DNA of 64,000 bases from Anaerococcus jeddahensis (GTDB lineage: Bacteria; Bacillota; Clostridia; Tissierellales; Peptoniphilaceae): assembly GCF_001182725.1 (NCBI RefSeq), contig NZ_CWHU01000002.1, forward strand, positions 25,734 to 89,733, written 5' to 3'. Position numbers and translations under genes: made by a program. This document shows, one piece after another, positions 34,977-44,220 of the stretch; the stretch's first letter is position 1, and every line of letters begins with the position of its first letter. The notes beneath the pieces were generated by a model. It saw only the letters and a program-made list of their open reading frames with translations, was not told where the DNA came from and did not search any database.

Positions 34977-37031
34977 ATGGTTAATAAGAAAACAAAATTT
35001 GTAAGTAAAGATATAATGAAGGCTTCTATTAAAGGGGCATTCTTAAAATTAAATCCTAAGTATATGATAAAAAACCCTGTAATGTTTGTAGTAGAAATTG
35101 GATTTATAATTTGTCTATTACTTGCTTTTTTCCCAAATTTGATAAATGATGGAAGCGACAATGCAAGTAAATACAATATGCTTGTTTCCATTATTTTGTT
35201 TATAACTTTACTATTTGCAAATTTCGCCGAATCCGTAGCTGAAGGTAGGGGAAAGGCACAAGCAGAGACATTGAAAAAAACAAAAAAGGATACTAAGGCT
35301 AGAAAAATTTTAGATGATGGAAAAGAAATTGAAATCTCTAGTAATGACCTAAAAAAAGGAGACGTAGTTTTAGTAAAAGTAGGCGAAATAATCCCTAATG
35401 ACGGTGAAATAATTGAAGGTATAGCAAGTATTGATGAATCTGCAATCACTGGTGAATCCGCACCAGTAACTAAAGAAAGTGGAGGAGATTTTTCTTCAGT
35501 GACGGGAGGTACACTTGTTGTATCAGACTGGATTAAAGTTCGTATAAGCTCAGATCCTGGTGAATCATTTTTGGATAAGATGATATCTCTTGTAGAAGGA
35601 GCCTCTAGACAAAAAACACCAAATGAGATTGCTCTAAATACCTTGTTGGTTTCCTTAACTATTATATTTTTGATAGTTATCATAACCCTACATCCAATAG
35701 CTAACTATTCTAATGTAAAAATTTCAGTTTCTACATTGATAGCTTTAATGGTGTGCCTAATCCCTACTACAATTGGTGCATTACTTAGCGCAATCGGTAT
35801 AGCTGGTATGGATAGGGTTACTAGATTCAATGTCATAGCAATGTCAGGTAAGGCTGTAGAAGCTTGTGGTGATGTTGATACAATGATTCTAGACAAAACA
35901 GGAACAATAACCTTTGGAAATAGGTTAGCTAGTGATTTTATAAATGTCGATGGAATCGACAAATCAGATTTAATAGAATATGCCATGATATCATCACTAA
36001 AAGATGACACCCCTGAAGGTAAATCTACAGTCGAACTTGCAAAAAAATTGGGTTCTAAAGTTAATCCAGCAGATTACGAAGATGCGTATTTTGTAGAATT
36101 TACTGCAGCAAACAAGATGAGTGGGATTGATTTAAAAAACGGTGTCATGATACGCAAGGGATCTGGGGAAGCTATAATAAAGTTTATTACTGAAAGAGGT
36201 GGAGATGTACCAAGCGACCTACAAGCAAAAGTAGAAAGTATTTCAAAATTAGGGGGTACTCCACTAGTCGTATGTGTAGATAATGTAATTTATGGAATTA
36301 TCTATTTGAAAGATACGGTTAAGCCAGGACTTAGACAAAGGTTTGAAAGACTTAGAAAAATAGGGATAAAGACCATAATGTGTACTGGAGATAACCCTCT
36401 TACTGCAGCTACAATTGCAGCAGAAGCTGGTGTTGATGGCTATATAGCAGAATGTAAACCTGAGGATAAGATAGAAGCCATAAAGAAAGAACAAGCCCTG
36501 GGTAAAATTGTAGCCATGACAGGAGATGGAACCAACGATGCTCCAGCCTTGGCTCAAGCTGATGTTGGTATTGCAATGAATTCTGGTACAAGTTCAGCAA
36601 AAGAAGCAGCAAACATGGTTGATTTGGATTCAGATCCAACCAAAATATTGGAAGTTATAGAGATTGGTAAACAGCTACTTATAACAAGAGGTTCTTTGAC
36701 AACATTTTCTATTGCTAATGATATTGCCAAATATTTTGCTATAATTCCAGCTATATTTACTCTTGCTATACCTCAAATGAAAGTATTGAACATTATGGGA
36801 TTGAATAGTCCATCAAGTGCTATTATTTCAGCACTAATATTTAATGCAATTATTATTCCTTGTCTAATTCCTTTGGCAATGAAGGGTGTTAAATATGAAC
36901 CGATGTCAGCTTCAAAAATGTTAGGAAAGAATATGTTGATTTACGGACTTGGTGGTGTAATTTGTCCTTTTATTGGTATAAAACTAATAGATATATTAGT
37001 ATTTCCTTTACTTGGTGTATTAGGAATATGA
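34977..37031 (+). CDS. kdpB: K+-transporting P-type ATPase subunit KdpB
   Basis: A 684-residue catalytic subunit: [14 protein letters not shown] actuator motif, phosphorylation site [13 protein letters not shown], and [20 protein letters not shown] hinge. ATP hydrolysis powers K+ uptake through KdpA. The start at 34977 follows AGGAGGAAAT; the frame extends to 34953 inside kdpA, but that ATG has no ribosome site. Family length fits the shorter form. Confidence 0.97.
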   Translation: MVNKKTKFVSKDIMKASIKGAFLKLNPKYMIKNPVMFVVEIGFIICLLLAFFPNLINDGSDNASKYNMLVSIILFITLLFANFAESVAEGRGKAQAETLKKTKKDTKARKILDDGKEIEISSNDLKKGDVVLVKVGEIIPNDGEIIEGIASIDESAITGESAPVTKESGGDFSSVTGGTLVVSDWIKVRISSDPGESFLDKMISLVEGASRQKTPNEIALNTLLVSLTIIFLIVIITLHPIANYSNVKISVSTLIALMVCLIPTTIGALLSAIGIAGMDRVTRFNVIAMSGKAVEACGDVDTMILDKTGTITFGNRLASDFINVDGIDKSDLIEYAMISSLKDDTPEGKSTVELAKKLGSKVNPADYEDAYFVEFTAANKMSGIDLKNGVMIRKGSGEAIIKFITERGGDVPSDLQAKVESISKLGGTPLVVCVDNVIYGIIYLKDTVKPGLRQRFERLRKIGIKTIMCTGDNPLTAATIAAEAGVDGYIAECKPEDKIEAIKKEQALGKIVAMTGDGTNDAPALAQADVGIAMNSGTSSAKEAANMVDLDSDPTKILEVIEIGKQLLITRGSLTTFSIANDIAKYFAIIPAIFTLAIPQMKVLNIMGLNSPSSAIISALIFNAIIIPCLIPLAMKGVKYEPMSASKMLGKNMLIYGLGGVICPFIGIKLIDILVFPLLGVLGI

Positions 37032-37041
37032 AGGAGACTAA

Positions 37042-37647
37042 ATGAAATTTATAAAAAAATATAAAAGTGCATTTTATTTAACAATATTTGCATTTATAGT
37101 ATGTGGTATAATTTATCCACTTTTTATGACGGGAATAGCTCAATTAATCTTCCCAAAACAAGCAAATGGTAGTTTAATAAAAGTAGATAATGAAGTAGTT
37201 GGATCTGAATTAATAGGTCAAGATTTTACTGATCCAAAATTATTTCATTCGAGACCATCAGCTGTTAACTACAATGTCTATGAAGATGGAGACAAGTATG
37301 ATGGATTAGCTTCTGGTAGTAAAAACTTAGCAGTAAGCAACCCTAACCTAAAGAAAAGAATTAACGAAGATATAGATAAGTTTATTAAAGAAAATCCTAC
37401 GGTATCAAAAGAAGATATCCCTGAAGACATCATAAGCCAATCAGGCTCAGGTCTCGATCCACACATTTCTGTCAAAGCAGCTCAATTACAAGTTGATAGA
37501 GTAGCAAAAAATACAAATCTCTCCAAAGAAAACTTAGAACAACTGATAAAACAAAATACTAGTGAAAAAGCTTTGGGAATCTTTGGCGAACAAACTGTAA
37601 ATGTATTGAAACTAAACATAGACTTAGTAAGTGAAATGAAAAAATAA
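37042..37647 (+). CDS. kdpC: K+-transporting ATPase subunit KdpC
   Basis: A 201-residue protein with one N-terminal membrane helix (FYLTIFAFIVCGIIYPLFMT) and the external domain motifs LIGQDFTDPKLFHSRPSAVN and SGSGLDPHISVKAAQLQVDR. KdpC joins KdpA and KdpB and raises ATP affinity. RBS AAGGAG. It is the last gene of the pump and is followed by a weak hairpin before kdpE. Confidence 0.95.
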   Translation: MKFIKKYKSAFYLTIFAFIVCGIIYPLFMTGIAQLIFPKQANGSLIKVDNEVVGSELIGQDFTDPKLFHSRPSAVNYNVYEDGDKYDGLASGSKNLAVSNPNLKKRINEDIDKFIKENPTVSKEDIPEDIISQSGSGLDPHISVKAAQLQVDRVAKNTNLSKENLEQLIKQNTSEKALGIFGEQTVNVLKLNIDLVSEMKK

Positions 37648-37659
37648 TATTGTAATATA

Positions 37660-37688
37660 AGGCCTCAGGTAATCATAACTTGAGGCTT
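37660..37688 (+). terminator. Hairpin between kdpC and kdpE
   Basis: GCCTCA pairs with TGAGGC over a 13-base loop; only a weak T tract follows. It may lower, rather than stop, read-through into kdpE. Confidence 0.4.
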
Positions 37689-37732
37689 ACAATGATTTGA
37701 CCAATATTTTGCTATAAAGAAGGTAAGTATAT

Positions 37733-38467
37733 ATGAATGAAAATATAAAAATATTAATTGTAGAAGATGACAGAGCTGTGAGAAACTTGATATCAACAAC
37801 ATTGCAGATAAATGATTATGAATATGACCTAGCGATTGATGGTAAAAATGCTCTACAGCTAATGACTTCAAATAAATATGACATAGTTTTTATTGACTTG
37901 GGATTGCCTGACATTGATGGAATAGAAATAATAAAAAAATTCAGAGATTTTTCGACTACTCCAATTATAGTAATTAGCGCTAGGACCAATGATGAAGATA
38001 AAATAGAAGCCTTGGACGCAGGGGCAGATGATTTTTTGACCAAGCCATTTAATGTTGATGAACTTCTTGCAAGAGTTAGGTCAACCTTAAGAAGAATAAA
38101 CTATGCTGAAAATAATAGTGTTGAAGACAAAATTTCATTTGAAAATGGAGATATAAGAATAGATTATCCTTCGAGAAGCGTATTTATTAAAGGTGAAGAA
38201 ATACATTTAATGCCAATAGAATATAGTTTATTATGTTTATTAGCAGAAAATGTTGGCAAGGTTCTCACACATCAGTACATCCTAAAAAACATTTGGGTCA
38301 ATTACCTAGCATCTGATCTCTCTTCTTTGAGAGTGTATATGACCTCTCTTAGAAAAAAGATAGAAAAATTAACTGACGATAAGTATATCCAAACTCATGT
38401 TGGAGTTGGCTACAAGATGATTAGAATCAATAAATCAGGGGAAGATGAAATAAATGGATTTAATTGA
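37733..38467 (+). CDS. kdpE: Response regulator KdpE
   Basis: A 244-residue OmpR-type regulator. The receiver domain has the phosphorylatable Asp in VFIDLGLPDIDG, conserved LTKPFN and acidic pocket VEDDRAV. A winged-helix DNA-binding domain follows (LMPIEYSLLCLLAENVGKVL; THVGVGYKM). It would activate kdpFABC via the phased ATTTTAA sites at 32570-32619. Its end overlaps the kinase gene by 14 bp, so the pair is co-translated. Confidence 0.93.
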   Translation: MNENIKILIVEDDRAVRNLISTTLQINDYEYDLAIDGKNALQLMTSNKYDIVFIDLGLPDIDGIEIIKKFRDFSTTPIIVISARTNDEDKIEALDAGADDFLTKPFNVDELLARVRSTLRRINYAENNSVEDKISFENGDIRIDYPSRSVFIKGEEIHLMPIEYSLLCLLAENVGKVLTHQYILKNIWVNYLASDLSSLRVYMTSLRKKIEKLTDDKYIQTHVGVGYKMIRINKSGEDEINGFN

Positions 38468-40379
38468 TAGAGATTTGATATTAGTATGTATATCTGAATC
38501 CCAATCTAATAGTCAGGTAATAAAAGAAGCCAATGAGATAGCTCAAAATGAAAAAGCTAAACTAATTGCTCTATATGTATCTGATAGAGATAAGTTTCAG
38601 GAAAAAAAGGACAATGACTACCTACAAGACAATTTAAGTCTAGCGGAAAACATAGGGGCCATGGTTGAGATTATATATGATGACGATATAGCAAGCCAAA
38701 TAGTAAACTTTGCAAAACTATATAAAGTAAAAAAAATTGTAATAGGAAAAAAACGAAATGATTTTAAGCTATTATCTTTAAATACCAGCATATATGATCA
38801 AGTGGTAAAAAAATCTGACAGAATAGATATTTACGCTGTTCCAATAAATGATAAGGTCAAAACTTATGGATTTAAAGAAAACAAAAATATATCAAAAGAT
38901 TTGTTAATTGCTTTTATAATACTAGCAATCAGCACTCTAATAGGTTATATATTTTATGCTTTTGGCTACAGTGATGCAAATATAATAATGATCTATATAC
39001 TAGGTGTATTTTTTATTGCCCTTGTAACTTATGATGAATTAGTGAGTTTTATTTCATCTGTAATATGCGTATTAGCCTTTAATTATTGTTTTACTAAGCC
39101 AACTTTAAGTTTATCAGTATCTAATCCTGAATATATTATTACTTTTTTAGTATTATTAATAGTATCATTTTTGACAAGTAAGCTAGCAAGCCAGATAAGA
39201 AAAAATGCAAAGAACTCATCAAATATGACATATATAACAAAGCTTTTGTTAGAAACAAATCAACTTTTACAGACTAAAATATCCAAACACGAAATCATAG
39301 AAACAGGCTGTAATCAATTATCAAACCTACTAAATAGAAATATAGTTTATTACGATATAGTAGATGGGGAAATTCAGGATCCACTAATTTTCAAGGATGA
39401 TTTTAGGGATGCTGATAAAGAATTTCTCAAAGAATTAGAAATAGTAAAGTGGGTATTTGCCAAAAACAAAAGTGCAGGTGCTGGCACAGAATATTTGCCA
39501 GATGCCAAGTACTTATATTATGCAATCAGATTTAATACAAGTGTGTATGGGGTTATAGGTATACATTTGGGTAAAGATAGGCTAGATTCCGTAGAAAATA
39601 AAATTTTACTAGCAATCCTTGGAGATATGTCTTTGGCTTTAGAGAAAGAAAAAATTTTAAAGGATAAAAACGAAGCTAATTTGAGAATAAAAGATGAGCA
39701 ATTGAAAACAAATCTTTTAAGATCAATCTCCCATGACTTAAGAACGCCCCTAACAACTATTTATGGAAATTCTGATATACTACTTAATAATTCGGAAAAC
39801 TTAACAGAAACAATGAAATTAGGACTATATAGAGATATTTATGATGATTCACAGTGGCTACTGAATCTTATAGAAAATTTACTTTCAGTAACTAGAGTTG
39901 AAGAAGGTAAAAGCAAACTAAAAATAGAGCCACAAATGGTTGAAGAAGTCATAGAAGAGGCCCTAAAGCATGTAAGCAGAGATAAAAAAAATCACAATAT
40001 AACTGTTGATATAGATGATGACTACCTAATGGCTGATATGGATGTGAGGTTAATAATACAAGTCATCATAAACCTTGTAGATAATGCTATAAAATATACT
40101 TTTGAAGGGTCAAGTATCAATATAAGAGCCTACCAAGATGCAAACAAAGTCATAATCCAAGTGGCAGATAATGGAAAAGGAATTGAGGATACCGATAAGA
40201 AAAAAATATTCCAAAAATTCTATTCGGCTAATAACAAAATCATCGATAGCAAGAGGAGTATAGGTCTAGGCTTATATCTTTGTAGGATTATAGTTAAGGC
40301 CCATGGTGGCGAAATAAGTGTAACGGATAATATACCAAGTGGATCTGTATTTACTATGGTTTTGAAAGCTAGCCAATAA
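38454..40379 (+). CDS. kdpD: KdpD-type histidine kinase lacking the N-terminal KdpD domain
   Basis: A 641-residue protein. It opens directly with a USP domain (LILVCISESQSNSQVIKEA; ~1-125), then DUF4118 membrane segments (~150-250), a GAF-like domain (WVFAKNKSAGAGTEYLPDAK, ~275-395), HisKA (SISHDLRTPLTTIYG) and HATPase (NLVDNAIKYT; DNGKGIED; GLGLYLCRI). The P-loop KdpD domain is missing but is present in the minus-strand protein at 30572, whose USP, membrane and GAF parts are clearly homologous to these. It presumably phosphorylates KdpE. Confidence 0.92.
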   Translation: MDLIDRDLILVCISESQSNSQVIKEANEIAQNEKAKLIALYVSDRDKFQEKKDNDYLQDNLSLAENIGAMVEIIYDDDIASQIVNFAKLYKVKKIVIGKKRNDFKLLSLNTSIYDQVVKKSDRIDIYAVPINDKVKTYGFKENKNISKDLLIAFIILAISTLIGYIFYAFGYSDANIIMIYILGVFFIALVTYDELVSFISSVICVLAFNYCFTKPTLSLSVSNPEYIITFLVLLIVSFLTSKLASQIRKNAKNSSNMTYITKLLLETNQLLQTKISKHEIIETGCNQLSNLLNRNIVYYDIVDGEIQDPLIFKDDFRDADKEFLKELEIVKWVFAKNKSAGAGTEYLPDAKYLYYAIRFNTSVYGVIGIHLGKDRLDSVENKILLAILGDMSLALEKEKILKDKNEANLRIKDEQLKTNLLRSISHDLRTPLTTIYGNSDILLNNSENLTETMKLGLYRDIYDDSQWLLNLIENLLSVTRVEEGKSKLKIEPQMVEEVIEEALKHVSRDKKNHNITVDIDDDYLMADMDVRLIIQVIINLVDNAIKYTFEGSSINIRAYQDANKVIIQVADNGKGIEDTDKKKIFQKFYSANNKIIDSKRSIGLGLYLCRIIVKAHGGEISVTDNIPSGSVFTMVLKASQ

Positions 40380-40784
40380 ACGATAAACTATGTTTTATAC
40401 TTTGTACAAATATAAAAGAATTATAATATGATACAATTAAAAAGAGCTACCAAATTAAATAAGGTGACCCGGGTCTGTAAACAAATTTGTGTATCAACCT
40501 TAATCCTGATAAAAAGGTTCTATAATAAATCGTGTTGGTAGAAGTAGATGAAACTTCTGTCAGCACGGTTTTTTTGTAAAAAAAGAAGACATATTTAATC
40601 ATTTACCCTATAGTTGATTTTTAATTACCAACACGATTTGACAAAGAGCAAAAAAACTGACCTCTTTAAGTTGGTTTTTAAGTCAAGCTTTTGGGGGTCA
40701 TTTCACTGCGCCGGTGGTTTTTATTATTAGCTAGATGTATTTTGGCGTTTATATAGAATCTTTATAAATATTATTAGTTTTTGT
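40380..40784 (+). other. 405-bp non-coding stretch with a terminator and gene/IS scraps
   Basis: After the kinase gene there is a 15-bp stem terminator (40531-40567) and an inverted copy of its 5' arm at 40626-40639. A short IS-end-like GGGGGTCA lies at 40693-40700. At 40718-40744, TTTTTATTATTAGCTAGATG matches the 3' end of the membrane-protein gene at 44018-44045 (one mismatch in the stated bases). No gene seen. Confidence 0.6.
40531..40574 (+). terminator. Strong terminator downstream of the kdp kinase gene
   Basis: CGTGTTGGTAGAAGT (40531-40545) pairs with ACTTCTGTCAGCACG (40553-40567) over 15 positions with three G-T pairs, followed by seven T. Confidence 0.75.
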
Positions 40785-40951
40785 CCAGTACTGGGATTGG
40801 GACGGGACTAAAAATTTGAAAATGTCCTATAATTAGGTGGATTTAGTGATACTCTAAAAAATAGAACCTAGTATTTTGAATGATTTGGGATATATCGGAC
40901 GTTTGAAAAAGAAGAATGGGAATAAAAATAGCTAGAAGAGTTATTTTTATG
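40785..40951 (+). repeat. Conserved right end of segment B (R2) with guaA-like terminus
   Basis: 40785-40910 matches R1 and R3 (GTACTGGGATTGG ... CCTATAATTAGGTGGATTTA ... GATATATCGGACGTTTG). GAATGGGAATAA follows at 40914, then a hairpin with new bases (AAAAATAGCT with AGTTATTTTT). It is thus a diverged attachment-site copy. Confidence 0.8.
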
Positions 40952-41228
40952 TCATGACCAAATTTTTGAAATGAAATTTCAAAAATTTTAGGTCTGGCCC
41001 TTCTGTAATTAAAAAAGTAAAATTCGACGAAAAGGAGCATTTTGCTTTTTTTATTACTAATGGGAATAAAGATACAAGATAACTTGAAAGGGAGATGCCT
41101 AAAAATACACGTTTATCGTGGTATGAAATGATTAAAAATCATTAAAATAAACCTAGTTCCCTTCCAAAATACTTCCAGGATTTTGGATATTAAATGCAAG
41201 ATTGATAATTCATCTTGCATTTTTTTGT
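40950..41228 (+). ncRNA. Candidate structured RNA at left end of guaA segment C (family copy 3)
   Basis: Diverged third copy. P1 arms AAATTTTTGAAAT and ATTTCAAAAATTT (40960-40990) lie inside GACC/GGTC. CCCTTCTG is retained. P3 arms AAAAGTAAAATTC and GCATTTTGCTTTT hold the invariant loop GACGAAAAGGA (41026-41036). TAATGGGA follows, as in copy 2. TAGTTCC is at 41154, then a CCAAAAT/ATTTTGG hairpin and a terminator (AAATGCAAGAT with ATCTTGCATTT, 41192-41222, T-run). Stem bases differ almost everywhere from copies 1 and 2 while the pairing stays. Confidence 0.6.
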
Positions 41229-41422
41229 TTGAAAAATTTATTTTTCTAACAATTATTAAAATTAAAGAAGATAAAATAAATTATAATTGTGCATTTAATT
41301 TTATAAGTGATTTTGCTGTAAAATTAATTTATCATATAATCTTAGAGCTATAAGAAGATTCGTAATTATGATAGAATATAATTGAATTAAATTTCATACT
41401 TTTTATTCAAGTGAGAAAACGA

Positions 41423-41636
41423 TGAAAATTTTAGTAAAATTATTTTTAAAATAGACCAGGTTTTAGAAGAAAAAAATATAAGCAAAAATAAATTAGAAAA
41501 AGAAGCAAATCTTCAAAGGGCGCAACTTAATTCTTATTGTAATAATAAAGTTAAAAGAATTGATTTAGAAACTATAGCAAAGATTTGTTATGTTCTTGAT
41601 TGTAAGGTTGAAGATATTATGGATTATGTCATGTAA
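41423..41636 (+). pseudogene. Decayed copy of the small XRE regulator
   Basis: Codons here give KIIFKIDQVLEEKNISKNKL, then QRAQLNSYCNNKVKRIDL, nearly the same as the 71-aa protein at 24320. The start region has lost one base: the only ATG nearby (41422-41424) is out of frame and stops at once. Upstream sequence is also related to that of the intact copy. It is evidence that segments A and C derive from related elements. Confidence 0.85.
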
Positions 41637-41650
41637 TTAAATGAATAGAT

Positions 41651-42219
41651 ACGAAATAATAAAAAATAGGTAACATGCATCAGATTGGTAACACTGAATC
41701 AGGAGAGTTTAGTTATGTTCTAGCACTTAAAACTGTTGGGAAAAATATAAAAGATTACCAAAAAGCTGATCAATTAGATGGCAGTATTACTTTTGTAATG
41801 TCAGGAGTTACAAATACAGGGGTAAGAAACTATATTTCAAATCCTATAGTTATGTTCCATAAAAATTCAATTACCGTAGATATTTTTGGTAATACTTTTT
41901 TTAGGAACTATGATTTTAGTGCAGGATATGATACTGGAGTTTATTGCAATGATGAAAAAAATTATCAGAAAATGATTTACTATTCATTAGTGTTTAGTAG
42001 GAAAATCACTGTTAGGCAAATTTTCTTATGGTCATAAATTACGTAGTTCACGCAGTAAAAATTTTTAATGAAACTTCCTTTAATAATGATAAAATAGATT
42101 GGACCTATATGGAGACTCTCACACAGGCTATTAAAAAACTTTTAATTAAAGATCTTGTTTTATATACAGATCAAAAGATATCCGCTAGTAAAAAAGTTAC
42201 TGCTAATAATAAGGAGTGA
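41651..42219 (+). pseudogene. Restriction-modification specificity-like gene, frameshifted
   Basis: Two overlapping frames (41675-42037 and 42028-42219) give MHQIGNTESGEFSYVLALKT, VMSGVTNTGVRNYISNPIVM, and then KIDWTYMETLTQAIKKLLIK. The pattern VTNTGVxxYI ... IDWxYME resembles the C-terminal part of specificity or type IIG restriction proteins. The break is near 42010 (GCAAATTTTCTTATGG), and no start is seen upstream. Family call is moderate; inactivity is clear. Confidence 0.6.
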
Positions 42220-42223
42220 AAAA

Positions 42224-43363
42224 ATGTCAAATAACAATTTTGAAGTATTAAATGAATCAGAAATCCGTGGAAAAATTATTGTAAGGACGAGTATTATTGG
42301 GATAATAACCAATGTTTTATTAGCGGTCTTCAAGGCAATACTTGGGGTTTTGGTCAATTCCATTGCCTTAACCCTTGACGCTGTTAATAATTTGTCTGAT
42401 GCTCTTTCTTCTCTTGTAACTATTATAGGAGAAAAACTCGCAAGCAAAGCACCAGATAAGAAGCATCCTATGGGTTATGGAAGGATTGAATATATTTCTT
42501 CTATGGTCATAGCTGCCCTTGTCCTATATGCTGGAATAACTTCTCTAGTAGAGTGTGTTAAAAAAATTATTAACCCAAGCCCTGCTTCCTACACCAAGCT
42601 TTCTATTTTTGTAATTGGTCTTGCTGTTGTAGTGAAGTTTTTCTTAGGAAACTATGTCAAAAGACAGGGAAAAAAAGTAAACTCAGGAGCTTTGATTGCA
42701 TCTGGGTCAGATTCACTATTTGATTCAATTCTTTCACTTTCTGTTTTTCTTTCTGCCATTGTTTTTATGGTTTTTGGACTTTCTCTCGAATCTTATGTAG
42801 GTCTTGTCATTTCTGTATTTATGATTAAAGCTGGAATAGAAATGATTCTTTCTACTGTTGATGATTTAATTGGTCATAGATCCGATCCAGAAATGGTGAA
42901 AAAGATTGAAGACTTAGTAAAAGAAGAAGACCCTGTAATTGGGGTATATGACCTTGCACTTTTTAATTATGGTCCTAACAGATATTACTGCTCTCTTCAT
43001 GTTGAGCTTCCAGACCATATGGATGTTGATGAAGTAGATAAACTTACAAGAAAAATACAATACAAAATCTATAAAAAAACTGGTATTATCTTGATTGCTC
43101 TAGGTGTTTATTCCTACAACACAAGGGACAAGGAAGCTGGGGAAATTAGAAGAACAATTGAAAGAAAGATTATGAATCACGATTGGGCCCTCCAAGTTCA
43201 TGGATTTTATATAGACAAAAATAATAAAAGTATTAGATTTGATGTTATCTTTAGTTTTGATGTAGAGAGAGATGAAGCATTAAAAGTTATTGAAGAAGAA
43301 ATTTCTAAACTTTATCCTGATTACAAAATTCAAATTGTTCCAGATATTGATTCAAGAGTCTGA
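42224..43363 (+). CDS. Cation diffusion facilitator (CDF) metal efflux protein
   Basis: A 379-residue membrane protein. Six membrane segments carry the CDF metal site residues in LDAVNNLSDALSSL and SGSDSLFDSILSLS, followed by HPMGYGRIEYISS. A cytoplasmic C-terminal domain (GVYDLALFNYGPNRYYCSLH) follows. It exports Zn2+, Mn2+, Fe2+ or similar ions in exchange for protons; the metal is not determined. The start at 42224 follows AAGGAGTGAAAAA; the frame runs back to 42155 inside the broken restriction gene. The 3' end is overlapped by another frame. Confidence 0.9.
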   Translation: MSNNNFEVLNESEIRGKIIVRTSIIGIITNVLLAVFKAILGVLVNSIALTLDAVNNLSDALSSLVTIIGEKLASKAPDKKHPMGYGRIEYISSMVIAALVLYAGITSLVECVKKIINPSPASYTKLSIFVIGLAVVVKFFLGNYVKRQGKKVNSGALIASGSDSLFDSILSLSVFLSAIVFMVFGLSLESYVGLVISVFMIKAGIEMILSTVDDLIGHRSDPEMVKKIEDLVKEEDPVIGVYDLALFNYGPNRYYCSLHVELPDHMDVDEVDKLTRKIQYKIYKKTGIILIALGVYSYNTRDKEAGEIRRTIERKIMNHDWALQVHGFYIDKNNKSIRFDVIFSFDVERDEALKVIEEEISKLYPDYKIQIVPDIDSRV

Positions 43364-44054
43364 ATTTATAATTGGGGACAAAAGATATATAACAAATTTT
43401 AACATTGATTGTGAGCTTTTCTATTTATTCCCTATTTATGATTGGATTATAAATAATAATGAATATAAAGATTCATATATAGTAAAACTGCAAATAGTTA
43501 GGCAAGTAATAGTAAATAAAAGAACTTTAGAAAATACTAATGAGATATTAGAAGATAGCAAATTAGCTTACAGGAGAATAATATTTAGAAAGACAGATGA
43601 TTATTTTGAACAAATTAATGAATTAAAAGATGACTTTCTTAATCTTTCAAAAAATAAAAATAATACTTTAAGAACATTGAATCTTACTTTTTTTGCATGG
43701 TTAGGTTCACTTGGAGTACAGTTACTTAATATAATTATTGGATATAATGGAAATAATTTATTGCATTATCTTTTATTCTCTAAAGGTTCGAAAAAAGGTA
43801 TTGTAGTAGGAATATTTATCATAGCATTGATTTTCATATTCATAGCTTATGTTTCTGAGATCAAATCTTTACAGAAAGAATATAATGTATTAAAGCACAT
43901 ATATAAAGATAAAATTCTATTTGAATCAGGGGCAGATATTGAGAGTAAATTTGAACTAATTATAAAAAAACCTGAAGTTGGAAAAATTCAAATGGGAATA
44001 TTTGGCATAGTTTTATTTTTATTATTGGCTAGATGTATTTGTGAATATATGTAG
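43290..44054 (+). CDS. Two-span membrane protein, N-terminus uncertain
   Basis: Up to 254 residues. The first ~21 codons overlap the CDF gene in another frame and are probably not original; recognisable, protein-like sequence begins near ESEFIIGDKRYITNFNIDCE (43353). Two helices follow (TFFAWLGSLGVQLLNIIIGY; GIVVGIFIIALIFIFIAYVS), a coiled stretch and a third short helix at the end (MGIFGIVLFLLLARCI). No ribosome site or start was found, so it may be a 5'-truncated gene. A scrap of the same 3' end lies at 40718. Family unknown. Confidence 0.45.
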   Translation: MKKKFLNFILITKFKLFQILIQESEFIIGDKRYITNFNIDCELFYLFPIYDWIINNNEYKDSYIVKLQIVRQVIVNKRTLENTNEILEDSKLAYRRIIFRKTDDYFEQINELKDDFLNLSKNKNNTLRTLNLTFFAWLGSLGVQLLNIIIGYNGNNLLHYLLFSKGSKKGIVVGIFIIALIFIFIAYVSEIKSLQKEYNVLKHIYKDKILFESGADIESKFELIIKKPEVGKIQMGIFGIVLFLLLARCICEYM

Positions 44055-44079
44055 AATAGCTATAAATAATTATTTTTTT

Positions 44080-44220
44080 CGGTACTGGGACTGGGACGGG
44101 ACTAAAATTTTGAAAATGTCCTATAATTAGGTGGATTTAGTGATACTCTAAAAAATAGAACCTAGTATTTTGAATGATTTGAGATATATCGTACGTTTGG
44201 AAAAGAAGAATGGGAATAAA
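44080..44220 (+). repeat. Conserved right end of segment C (R3) with guaA-like terminus
   Basis: Matches R1 and R2 (GGTACTGGGACTGG ... ATTAGGTGGATTTAGTG ... GATATATCGTACG) and ends GAATGGGAATAAAATAAATT (from 44208). No RNA family copy follows, so this is the likely outer junction with the chromosome. Confidence 0.8.

Noticed and set aside
43290..43352. CDF-overlapping codons as a true N-terminus of the membrane protein
   Set aside because: They are the out-of-frame 3' end of the CDF gene; protein-like sequence starts only after it.
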